In this document: positions 46,738 to 54,748 of the stretch, piece after piece
How the letters are laid out: every line of letters starts with the position of its first letter
Position numbering within the stretch: position 1 is the stretch's first letter
DNA from: Mycobacterium colombiense
Lineage (GTDB): Bacteria > Actinomycetota > Actinomycetes > Mycobacteriales > Mycobacteriaceae
NCBI RefSeq assembly: GCF_001665835.1
Contig: NZ_LZSX01000072.1
Coordinates: forward strand, 1-64,000
Direction: 5' to 3'
DNA length: 64,000 nucleotides
The notes under the pieces: generated by a model
Databases searched by the model: none
Told to the model about the DNA's origin: nothing
Seen by the model: only the letters and a program-made list of their open reading frames with translations
Position numbers and translations under genes: made by a program

Positions 46738-48368
46738 CAGTCGGCGCCCATGTGCGGATAGCTGTGGTCGGTCGCCGGGATGAAGGTCTCCTTGATGGTG
46801 CGAGCCGACGTCCAGCGCAACATGTTCAGCATCGATCCGGCCTTGTCGTTGGTACCCGAGCCGCGCGAACCCCCGAACGGCTGCCGCCCGACGACCGCGC
46901 CGGTCGGCTTGTCATTCACGTAGAAGTTCCCGGCCGCGAACCGCAACCGGTCCTGCGCGGCCAGCACGGCGTCGCGGTCGTCGGCAATGACCGCGCCGGT
47001 CAGCGCGTAGCGCGACCCCGCGTCGACGACGTCGAGGATTCGCTCGTAATCGTCGTCGGGGTACACGTGCACCGACAGCAGCGGGCCGAAGTATTCCGTC
47101 GCGAACGACTCGTCGGACGGGTCGTCGGACAGCAACACCGTGGGCCGCACGAAATAGCCTTCGCTGTCGTCGTATTCGCCACCGACGGCGATGGTGACGT
47201 GCGGCGCGCCCTTGGCCCGCTCGATGGCGTCGACGTTCTTGATGAAGGCGCGCCGGTCGATCAGCGCTCCCCCGTAATTGGTCAGATCGGTCACGTCGCC
47301 GTAGCGCAGCGCGGCGGTCTTCCCCAGGAAGTCGTCACCCATGCGGCGCCACACCGACTGCGCGACGAAGGCCCGCGACGCGGCCGAGCATTTCTGCCCC
47401 TGGTAGTCGAACGCGCCGCGAATCAGCGCCGTGCACAACACCTCCGGGCGTGCCGAGGCGTGGGCGACGACGAAGTCCTTGCCGCCGGTCTCGCCGACCA
47501 ACCGCGGATAGCTGTGGTAGCGGCCGATATTGGTGCCCACCTGCTGCCACAAGTGCTGGAAGGTGGCCGTCGACCCGGTGAAGTGGATGCCCGCCAGCCG
47601 CGGATCGGCCAGTGCCACATCGGAAACGGCGAGGCCGTCACCGGTGACCAGGTTGATCACCCCGGGCGGGAGTCCCGCGGCCTCGAGCAGCTGCATGGTC
47701 AGATACGCCGACAGCGTCTGGGTGATCGACGGCTTCCACACCACGGTGTTGCCCATCAGCGCCGGAGCTGTCGGCAGGTTGCCCGCGATCGAGGTGAAGT
47801 TGAACGGCGTGATCGCGTAGACGAAGCCGTCCAGCGGTCGGTACTCGCTGCGGTTCCACTCTCCCGGCCCGCTGATCGGCTGCTGCGCCAGGATCTGTCG
47901 TGCGAACGCGACGTTGAATCGCCAGAAGTCGATCTGCTCGCACGGCGAGTCGATCTCGGCCTGATAGACCGACTTGGACTGGCCGAGCATCGTCGCGGCG
48001 GCGATCTTCTCCCGCCATGGCCCGGCCAGCAGGTCGGCGGCCCGCAGGAACACCGCCGCCCGCTCGTCGAAGGGCAGTGCGGCCCATGCGCGTTTCGCGG
48101 CCATCGCGGCCTCGACCGCCGCCGTCGCGTCCGCGTGCCCGCCGTTGGTCAGGGTGCCCAGCCTCGCGGCGTGCCGGTGTGGCTGGACGACGTCGATGCG
48201 CTCACCGTCGCCCATCCGGTGGGTGCCGCCGATGACATGCGGCAGGTCGATCGGGCCATCGGCCAGCGTGGCCAGTTCGGTGCGGAGCCGGGCGCGTTCC
48301 GGCGAGTGTGGCGCATAGTCGTGGACCGGCTCGTTGGCCGGCATCGGGACCTGGGTTATCGCGTCCAT
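46737..48368 (-). CDS. pruA: L-glutamate gamma-semialdehyde (P5C) dehydrogenase
   Basis: A 543-residue ALDH-superfamily enzyme with TPFNFTSIAGNLP, GIHFTGSTATFQHLW, VGETGGKDFV and the catalytic cysteine in DYQGQKCSAASR. It converts glutamate semialdehyde to glutamate with NAD+. It is first in the two-gene proline operon, divergent from the PucR-type regulator. Rv1187 (rocA) ortholog. Confidence 0.95.
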   Translation of the reverse strand: MDAITQVPMPANEPVHDYAPHSPERARLRTELATLADGPIDLPHVIGGTHRMGDGERIDVVQPHRHAARLGTLTNGGHADATAAVEAAMAAKRAWAALPFDERAAVFLRAADLLAGPWREKIAAATMLGQSKSVYQAEIDSPCEQIDFWRFNVAFARQILAQQPISGPGEWNRSEYRPLDGFVYAITPFNFTSIAGNLPTAPALMGNTVVWKPSITQTLSAYLTMQLLEAAGLPPGVINLVTGDGLAVSDVALADPRLAGIHFTGSTATFQHLWQQVGTNIGRYHSYPRLVGETGGKDFVVAHASARPEVLCTALIRGAFDYQGQKCSAASRAFVAQSVWRRMGDDFLGKTAALRYGDVTDLTNYGGALIDRRAFIKNVDAIERAKGAPHVTIAVGGEYDDSEGYFVRPTVLLSDDPSDESFATEYFGPLLSVHVYPDDDYERILDVVDAGSRYALTGAVIADDRDAVLAAQDRLRFAAGNFYVNDKPTGAVVGRQPFGGSRGSGTNDKAGSMLNMLRWTSARTIKETFIPATDHSYPHMGAD

Positions 48369-48409
48369 GCTGCAAGGATCCTCGCGGCGGCCCGGCGAAG
48401 AATTAGCCG

Positions 48410-48450
48410 ATCGGACAATACAGGCCGGTAGCCGTAGTAAAATCGGACAA
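48410..48450. promoter_or_regulatory. Direct repeats and leaderless promoter before the PucR-type gene
   Basis: ATCGGACAA occurs exactly at 48410-48418 and 48442-48450, 32 bp apart (about three helical turns), in the 83-bp spacer between divergent pruA and the regulator gene. TAAAAT at 48438-48443 is correctly placed for transcription starting at the regulator ATG (48452). The repeats flank this core promoter and are candidates for autoregulation and pruA control. Confidence 0.5.
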
Positions 48451-48451
48451 C

Positions 48452-50047
48452 ATGGCCGGTGTGGGGCTGGGGCAGCTGCTACTCGCGCTGGACGCGACCC
48501 TGGTGAGCCTGGTCGACGCGCCCCGCGGCCTGGACCTGCCGGTGGTGTCGGCGGCGCTGATCGACTCCGACGACGTGCGGCTCGGGCTGGCGGCCGCGGC
48601 GGGCTCGGCCGATGTCTTCTTCCTGCTGGGGGTCGCCGACGACGAGGCGCTGCGCTGGGTGGGCAAGCAGGCGCGCGAGCGCGTTCCGGTGGCCATCTTC
48701 GTCAAGGAGCCGTCGAACGCGTTGGTGGCCAAGGCCGTTGCGGCGGGCTCGGCCGTGGTGGCCGCCGACCCGCGGGCCCGCTGGGAGCGCCTCTATCAGT
48801 TGGTCAACCACGTGTTGGAGCATCACGGGGACCGCGCGGATGCGACGGACGACTCGGGCACCGACCTGTTCGGGTTGGCCCAGTCGCTCGCCGACCGCAT
48901 TCACGGCATGGTCAGCATCGAAAACGCCCAATCGCACGTGCTGGCCTATTCCGCCTCCAACGACGAAGCCGACGAGCTGCGCCGCCTTTCCATCCTGGGC
49001 AGGGCGGGCCCGCCCGAGCATCTCGAGTGGATCGGCCAATGGGGCATCTTCGACGCGTTGCGGTCGGGCGGCGACGTCGTCCGCGTCGCCGAGCGGCCCG
49101 AGCTGGGGCTGCGTCCGCGACTCGCCGTCGGCATCCACCGGCCCGCACCGGATGCGCGACGGCCGCCGGTGTTCGCCGGAACCATCTGGGTGCAGCAAGG
49201 CTCGCAACCACTGGCCGAGGACGCCGAGGAAATCTTGCGGGGTGCCGCCGTGCTGGCCGCCCGCATCATGTCGCGGCTGGCTGCCCGGCCGTCGACGCAC
49301 GCCCGGCGCGTGCAGCAACTCCTCGGCCTCGCCGATGCGGAGACCCCTGCGCACGTCGATGTTGCCGCGGTTGCCGGTGAACTCGGGCTGGCCGCCGACG
49401 GCGACGCGGCTCTGATCGGTTGGGACGCGGCGGACGGCTCACCCGGTCACGGCCGGCTTGCCGACGTTATCGCCCTGAGCGCCAGTGCTTTTCGCACTGA
49501 CGCCCAGGTCGCGTCGAACGGCACGCGCACGTATGTCCTCCTCCCCCAGACGCGCAACCGGTCGGTCACCTCGTGGGTGCGTGGCACCATCGGCGCCATG
49601 CGCGCCGAACTCGGAGTGCAGCTCCGGGCGGCCATCGCCGCACCGATCGCCGGTCTGGCCGGGATTGCGGCGGCGCGCATCGAGGTGGACCGCGTGCTGG
49701 ACAGCGCTGAGCGGCACCCGATTTCGTTCGGGCAGGTGACGTCGCTGGCCGAAGCGCGTACCACCGTGCTGCTCGACGAGATCGTGACCCTGGTCGGCAG
49801 CGACGAGCGATTGATCGATCCGCGGATCGTGGCGCTGCGCGAGGACGAGCCGGTGCTCGCCGAGACGCTGCGGGTCTATCTGGACGCCTTCGGCGACATC
49901 GCCGCGGCCGCAAAAGCGTTGCGGGTGCATCCGAATACGGTTCGATACCGGGTGCGCCGGGTCGAGAAATTGTTGTCGACGTCGCTGGGCGATCCCGAGG
50001 TGCGGCTGCTGTTTTCGCTGGGACTGCGGGTGCTGGAAAGTCGTTGA
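48452..50047 (+). CDS. PucR-family regulator of proline catabolism
   Basis: A 531-residue protein. The N-terminal PucR/purine-catabolism-type domain is about 5-130, a GAF-like middle region follows, and the C-terminal PucR HTH_30 is [27 protein letters not shown] (about 485-512). It matches Rv1186c. In mycobacteria a regulator of this type next to the proline genes activates their expression in response to proline; application to this copy rests on synteny. A leaderless mRNA is likely. Confidence 0.9.
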   Translation: MAGVGLGQLLLALDATLVSLVDAPRGLDLPVVSAALIDSDDVRLGLAAAAGSADVFFLLGVADDEALRWVGKQARERVPVAIFVKEPSNALVAKAVAAGSAVVAADPRARWERLYQLVNHVLEHHGDRADATDDSGTDLFGLAQSLADRIHGMVSIENAQSHVLAYSASNDEADELRRLSILGRAGPPEHLEWIGQWGIFDALRSGGDVVRVAERPELGLRPRLAVGIHRPAPDARRPPVFAGTIWVQQGSQPLAEDAEEILRGAAVLAARIMSRLAARPSTHARRVQQLLGLADAETPAHVDVAAVAGELGLAADGDAALIGWDAADGSPGHGRLADVIALSASAFRTDAQVASNGTRTYVLLPQTRNRSVTSWVRGTIGAMRAELGVQLRAAIAAPIAGLAGIAAARIEVDRVLDSAERHPISFGQVTSLAEARTTVLLDEIVTLVGSDERLIDPRIVALREDEPVLAETLRVYLDAFGDIAAAAKALRVHPNTVRYRVRRVEKLLSTSLGDPEVRLLFSLGLRVLESR

Positions 50048-50119
50048 CCCGCCCGACACCGGGATCGATTCCCACCACCACCAGTGGCAAGATCCGGCGG
50101 GCCGCATGCGTCGAGCAGT

Positions 50120-50134
50120 ACCGCCGCCGGCGGT
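50120..50134. terminator. Short hairpin between regulator and orf109
   Basis: ACCGCC and GGCGGT flank GCC between two convergent genes. It is a weak but well-placed terminator candidate. Confidence 0.35.
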
Positions 50135-50156
50135 TCACCCGACTGGACGCTTAGCC

Positions 50157-50486
50157 CTATTGGCTGTTCGCCGTCTGGGCTTCCTCCAGGAAGCGACCCA
50201 CCACGTCGGGGCCGGTGGAGTGCATCTTGATGGACAGTTCGAGCAACCTGTCCTTGGCCTGCTTGGGCAGCAGCTCGATCGAGCGAGTGGTGGCCGAGTC
50301 ATACTTCGCCCCGGGAAAGCGCTGCAGCAGAACGTCTTTCTGCTCGTCGGTGGCGTAGATCTCGAGTAGCTTCATGCCGGCGAACGCCTCGATCGCCTGG
50401 TCCGCCATTCCGGCATTCGCCAGCGCTTCCAGCCTTTCCTCGTTGATCCAGACGTTGACCTTGATCTTCTTCTCGCCGTTGCTCAT
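50157..50486 (-). CDS. Hypothetical 109-residue protein coupled to sat
   Basis: I do not recognise this protein. It is hydrophilic and mostly alpha-helical in appearance, starts MSNGEKKIKVNVWINEERLE, and has no cysteine, signal peptide or membrane segment. Its ATG overlaps the sat stop (ATGA), so it is the third gene of a cysC-sat-orf109 operon and may work with ATP sulfurylase. Like sat it is less GC-rich than flanking genes. Confidence 0.75.
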   Translation of the reverse strand: MSNGEKKIKVNVWINEERLEALANAGMADQAIEAFAGMKLLEIYATDEQKDVLLQRFPGAKYDSATTRSIELLPKQAKDRLLELSIKMHSTGPDVVGRFLEEAQTANSQ

Positions 50487-51742
50487 GAGTTCTCCAACTG
50501 GTTCAGCGTAAAGACCGGCAATCTGTCTTTCAGGTATTCCTCGGTGACGAACGGCGAGCCCTGGCCGTACTTGGCGGCGCTGTCCATCACGACTTCGAAA
50601 ACCTCGTGCCGCATCACCTTTTGGGTCGGCTTGACCTCGTCGGTCAGGATGCTTCGAATCAGGCTGCCGCTGAAGCTTTGTGACTGGTCGTCGTGACCGC
50701 ACAGGGCCGAGTTGGTGACCTCCTGGCACACCGGGCAGTACCAGTTCTCGCGCAGGAACACCGGTTTGATGCCCAGCTCGCTGCGGTGTTGCTTGAGGAT
50801 GTTTTGGGAATCGTAGGGGTGGTAGAAATCGCCGACGCCGGCGTGGTCTCGCCCGAACATGTGATGCGTACAGCCGAGGTTCGTCCGCAGGATCGCGTGG
50901 AAGATCGCCTCACGCGGCCCGGCGTAGCGCATGTCCCACAGCGTGAACGACACCAGGTGGACGTCCTCGCGGAAATACCCACTGGTCCGCAACTCGTTCT
51001 GTGCCAACAGGATTGCCTCGTCGATGTAGTCGCCGACGCGCTTCTGGCCGATGATGGCATTGACCAGCACGCCGGTGTTCAGGCTGTCGACGGGCTGGTC
51101 CTCGTTGGCGGCCAGCCACGCCTGCTTCATCAAGGCTTCGTGGCCGGTGTGCGGGACGTTGCGGGTTTGATGGGCGACGGCGCGCACCCAGTTCTTTTCC
51201 GCCAGCGCATCCTTGTGCTGCCGCGGCGTGAGCCAGAAGCGCTTGAAGGGTTCGTTGAACACCGGCTCGTTGATGAGCGTGATGTCGCCGCCGATGAACC
51301 GATTCGCATAAGCCAGCGTCTTCTTGACGCCCGGGTGCCGGGGGTCGATGGTGCCGTAGGTTTTTTCGGCCATCCTCTCCAGGTCGTACTGGTAGATCTC
51401 GGAGACCTCGAAGAGCGCCATCGGGGCATCGAGATATTCGAGGACGACGCGTTCGCCCTCCTTCACCCCGTACTTTTCGACGTCTTCCGCCGAAAGGTCG
51501 AAGACGATCGGGATGCTCCACAGCGTGCCGTCCGGCAGCTTGAAGTCGTCCAGCGTGCCATCCACTTCGCGCCGGCCCATGAACCCGGTCAGCGGGGTGA
51601 AGAACCCGTAGGACAGGCTGATCACCTCGTGCGCGGTGGCTTTCGAGATCGGGATGCGCGGCAACCCAGCGATCTGACCCGCCGCATTCTCCGTGGACAC
51701 CCGTTCCACGATCGGCTTGCCGTTATGACCTTGATAGCTCAT
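50483..51742 (-). CDS. sat: Single-chain sulfate adenylyltransferase (ATP sulfurylase)
   Basis: A 419-residue protein of the homomeric Sat type, unlike the CysD-CysN heterodimer usual in mycobacteria. It has the nucleotide-binding motif HQTRNVPHTGHE, MRYAGPREAIFHAILR, and GCTHHMFGRDHAGVG. A zinc-like CPVC-x8-CGH motif (WYCPVCQEVTNSALCGH) occurs in some bacterial Sat enzymes. It makes APS from sulfate and ATP. GC is visibly lower: hand counts on lines 50461-50520 and 50601-50660 give 30 and 33 of 60, against about 70 percent nearby. Horizontal gain is likely. Confidence 0.93.
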   Translation of the reverse strand: MSYQGHNGKPIVERVSTENAAGQIAGLPRIPISKATAHEVISLSYGFFTPLTGFMGRREVDGTLDDFKLPDGTLWSIPIVFDLSAEDVEKYGVKEGERVVLEYLDAPMALFEVSEIYQYDLERMAEKTYGTIDPRHPGVKKTLAYANRFIGGDITLINEPVFNEPFKRFWLTPRQHKDALAEKNWVRAVAHQTRNVPHTGHEALMKQAWLAANEDQPVDSLNTGVLVNAIIGQKRVGDYIDEAILLAQNELRTSGYFREDVHLVSFTLWDMRYAGPREAIFHAILRTNLGCTHHMFGRDHAGVGDFYHPYDSQNILKQHRSELGIKPVFLRENWYCPVCQEVTNSALCGHDDQSQSFSGSLIRSILTDEVKPTQKVMRHEVFEVVMDSAAKYGQGSPFVTEEYLKDRLPVFTLNQLENS

Positions 51743-51816
51743 GAAAGTGACCTCGTTTCGGTATTCAGCGGTTGCCCGTGGACGGCTCCCGACGCCGTCA
51801 CTGCCGGACCCGTCCG

Positions 51817-52485
51817 CTAAGCGTCTGGCCGGACCGGGGCCGAGATGACGCCAGCCCGCTCGAGATGGGCGATCACTTCCTCGGCCAACGTGTCCGCGTC
51901 CTTGTTGCCGCCTTCGAGCCGCAGCTCGGGCTGCGCCGGGGCCTCGTAGGGATCGTCGATTCCGGTGAAACCTTTGATCTCGCCGGCGCGGGCTTTCTTG
52001 TACAGCCCCTTGGGGTCGCGCTGCTCGCAGATCTCAATCGGGGTGTCGATGAAGATCTCCTGGAAATCGCCGTCGTTCAGGGTGGCCCGGATGGCGTCGC
52101 GATCACGCACGTACGGGCTGATGAACGCCGTCAGCGCGATGGTGCCGGACTCGCAGAACAGCTTCGCGACCGCGCCGATACGACGGATGTTCTCCTCGCG
52201 GTCCTGGGCGGAAAATCCCAGTCCGAACCGCTTCGCGAACTCGGGCCCGTGGCGCTCCTCGAGAAGGTCCGGGCCGGCATTGAGTCCATAGCGGACGTTG
52301 TCCCCGTCCAGCAGGTAGCTGCGGATGCCTCGCTCGTAGAGCTTCTGCTCGACGACGTTGGCCACCGTGCTCTTGCCGCTGCCGCTCAGGCCGGTGAACC
52401 AGATGACGCAGCCCTTGTGACCGTTGAGTCTTTCGCGTTCGGCGCGGCTTATCTGGTGTTCGTGCCAGGTGATGTTGTTCGACAT
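51817..52485 (-). CDS. cysC: Adenylylsulfate (APS) kinase
   Basis: 222 residues from the ATG with AGGAG upstream. The P-loop is WFTGLSGSGKSTVAN, followed by YLLDGDNVRYGLN and TAFISPYVRDRDAIR, diagnostic of APS kinase. It phosphorylates APS to PAPS. It is a free-standing CysC rather than the CysN-CysC fusion. It heads the operon, with sat 74 bp downstream. PAPS could feed sulfotransferases or assimilatory reduction; which one is not visible. Confidence 0.94.
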   Translation of the reverse strand: MSNNITWHEHQISRAERERLNGHKGCVIWFTGLSGSGKSTVANVVEQKLYERGIRSYLLDGDNVRYGLNAGPDLLEERHGPEFAKRFGLGFSAQDREENIRRIGAVAKLFCESGTIALTAFISPYVRDRDAIRATLNDGDFQEIFIDTPIEICEQRDPKGLYKKARAGEIKGFTGIDDPYEAPAQPELRLEGGNKDADTLAEEVIAHLERAGVISAPVRPDA

Positions 52486-53339
52486 TGCCAGCTCCTGTTC
52501 ACAACGTTTCAGCCGGCGCCGACGAAACCCTGACGGCCACTTGCCATCCTCCGCATCACCGGTCGCCGCACCGGCGGCCGGCAGGGCGTTGCGCCCGCTC
52601 CGCAGGATTTGTTTGCCTGCCGACACCGACGCCCGGCTTCGGTGCGGCAACCTCGCCACGCCGATCCCGGCCACACACCTTCACCATATTGTTTATCAAT
52701 CAATCCGGATCAGAACCAGTCCACAAGTAAAGATGGCCAATTTACGGGAGTTTTTTCGCTTCCCGGCGGCCCCGCCGCGCTGTCCCCCGCCGGGCCCGGT
52801 TTCGGGTCCGGCGGCAAATGAAATCACGTCCGGTTCGGTATGCCGATCGGCGCATTGACGCCGGAGAACGCCGCCGTGCGCGGGCGGCGTCATGATGCAA
52901 ATGGTGACGCGTCGACACCCCCGTTGCGACCTGTCGTGTCGCCGCCGCACCGCGGCCCGTGCCCGGAGGAGTCATCCGGCCCGCGTCCCGGGCGCCCGGC
53001 GCCACAGGTTCGGGCCTTGCCCACAGCGAAGGGGGATTGCCGTTCGGTATCACGCCGCTCGGCCCTGAACGCGGTTCAACAGGACATGCCACGTAGGCGT
53101 GAGCCGGGTTAGCTGTTAATCTTCTGTACATCCAGTGTTCGGGGTTGTCCGGCGGGTGTCGGTGGGCTTCACTCAGGCGGACGTAATTTGCCGTGCCCGG
53201 ATCGGGTGCGCGGGCGGCGAGACACGATGACGGCGGGATTCGTCATGACCGCCCGTAGCTACCGTTCGAGACGGCCGCCTCGACCAGGTCTCAAGCCGGC
53301 CGGCAAACGCACGGCGGGCGTGCGACGCGGGGGAGGCGA
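52486..53339. other. 854-bp intergenic region between cysC and PPE genes
   Basis: This holds divergent promoters for cysC-sat and the PPE gene. An AT-rich stretch at about 52683-52745 (containing ATTGTTTATCAATCAAT) is likely to be the cysC promoter region. Several open frames of 60-130 codons occur but have biased Arg/Pro composition and no convincing start signals. I see no RNA gene. The sequence might be the remains of an insertion junction. Confidence 0.5.
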
Positions 53340-54548
53340 ATGCTTGATTACGGGGCGCTGCCCCCAGAAATCAACTCGACCAGAATGTATGCCGGTCCAG
53401 GCTCAGGGCCGCTGATCGACGCGGCGGCCGCCTGGGACGTATTGGCCAACGGACTCGAGACGGCCTCGCGCGGCTACGCCTCGGTGCTCGCCCGGCTGGA
53501 AAGCGAAAGCTGGTCTGGCGGTGCGTCGGCCGCGATGGCCACCGCGGCCGCTCCATACCTGGCATGGATGGCCAACGCGGCGGCACACGCGGAGGAAGCC
53601 GCCGGGCAGGCCCGCGCCGCGGCGGCCGCCTACGAGACGGCGTTCGACGCCACCGTGCCGCCCGCCCTGGTGACCGCCAACCGCACCTTCTTGGCGCAGC
53701 TGGTCGCCAGCAACCTCCTGGGGCAGAACACCGCGATGATCGGGGCCACCGAGGGCACCTACTCCGAGATGTGGGCCCAGGATGCCGGCGCGATGTACGG
53801 CTACGCCGCATCATCGTCGGGCGCGACCACGCTCAGGCAGTTCGGCCAACCGCCCCAGACCACGACCTCCGACGGGCAATCCACCCAGACCGCCGCGGTG
53901 ACCCACGCAGCCGGCGGCTCGGCGGCCGGACAGTCGCACGCCGCCCTGTCCCGAACGATGTCGACCGTGCCGCAACAGCTCCAAACCCTTTCCACCACAA
54001 GCTCTTCGGGCTCGTCCTCGTCGTCGGGGTCGTCCTCCGCGCTAGGCGCGGTAAGCGATTTCAACACGCTGACGGCGCCGGTGAACCTCGGCGACGCCAT
54101 GAGCCGCACCGTCACTTCGGCGGGAACCTTCGGCACCCGGCTGCTCCCCTCCAACCTTCAGGCGGCGGGCGGAGCCGCCAAAGCCGCCGCGGCTGCCAGC
54201 GCCTCAACCGGCCCGGCACGCGTGGCAGGTCCGACGCTGGCGAGCACGGGCAGCGCGACCGCGGTAGGCCGGTTGTCCGTTCCGCAAAGCTGGGCGGCCA
54301 CAAATCCGGCGGTCACCAGCGTCGCCGAGGCGCACTGGCTGTCGGACGCCGAGCTCGACGCGGGCCCGTCATGGCACGAGGCCCCGGCGACCAACGTGTG
54401 GAACGGGGCGCCGCCGGCGGCGGGGTCGAGGGTCCGGACTCTTGTCGCGGCCCTCGGTCAACAACGTGCTGCGCGTGACGCCGCGTCAGTTCAAGATGCC
54501 GCGCCCTTCCGCCGGCGGATAGCCGATCGGGTTCCACCCTCCAGTTGA
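53340..54548 (+). CDS. PPE family protein, SVP subgroup, probable C-terminal frameshift
   Basis: 402 residues from an ATG with GGGAGG upstream. The PPE domain (about 1-165) has [32 protein letters not shown] and [22 protein letters not shown] Ser/Thr-rich linker (about 195-235) and the SVP motif [11 protein letters not shown] (about 315) follow. After NGAPPAAG the annotated frame becomes Arg/Ala-rich. Frame +1 from about 54430 reads [22 protein letters not shown] and stops at 54522, the usual PPE tail. One extra base in the GGCGGCGGGG run near 54415-54425 would explain it. No PE partner is adjacent. Confidence 0.82.
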   Translation: MLDYGALPPEINSTRMYAGPGSGPLIDAAAAWDVLANGLETASRGYASVLARLESESWSGGASAAMATAAAPYLAWMANAAAHAEEAAGQARAAAAAYETAFDATVPPALVTANRTFLAQLVASNLLGQNTAMIGATEGTYSEMWAQDAGAMYGYAASSSGATTLRQFGQPPQTTTSDGQSTQTAAVTHAAGGSAAGQSHAALSRTMSTVPQQLQTLSTTSSSGSSSSSGSSSALGAVSDFNTLTAPVNLGDAMSRTVTSAGTFGTRLLPSNLQAAGGAAKAAAAASASTGPARVAGPTLASTGSATAVGRLSVPQSWAATNPAVTSVAEAHWLSDAELDAGPSWHEAPATNVWNGAPPAAGSRVRTLVAALGQQRAARDAASVQDAAPFRRRIADRVPPSS

Positions 54549-54658
54549 CCTTTAGGAACCATGCCAGCTCAGCGGGAGTTAAGAAGTGCGGCTGGGCATA
54601 CAAAAACGGCGCACGAATCTTCCAGGGCCGCGAAACCCGCGCCGTGAGCGCGCGATTG

Positions 54659-54692
54659 CGTCATTCCTCGCGCACCGGCGCGAGGAATGACG
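54659..54692. terminator. Strong 34-bp hairpin between convergent PPE and transporter genes
   Basis: Perfect 15-bp arms CGTCATTCCTCGCGC and GCGCGAGGAATGACG surround the tetraloop ACCG. It lies in the 200-bp gap between two convergent genes and is probably a bidirectional terminator without U-run. Confidence 0.75.
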
Positions 54693-54748
54693 TGGACACG
54701 TTGGGCCGAAATCGAAAATCCCGCGTTTACAACGTAATTCGATCGTGG

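Noticed and set aside
52742-53131. Possible genes in the cysC-PPE intergenic region
   Set aside because: Frames on both strands are Arg/Pro-rich, with no ribosome-binding site or recognisable domain.
54715-54748. Possible tRNA or attachment site at the right edge of the PPE region
   Set aside because: No cloverleaf or CCA-like end could be built from the sequence, and no integrase is present in the window.
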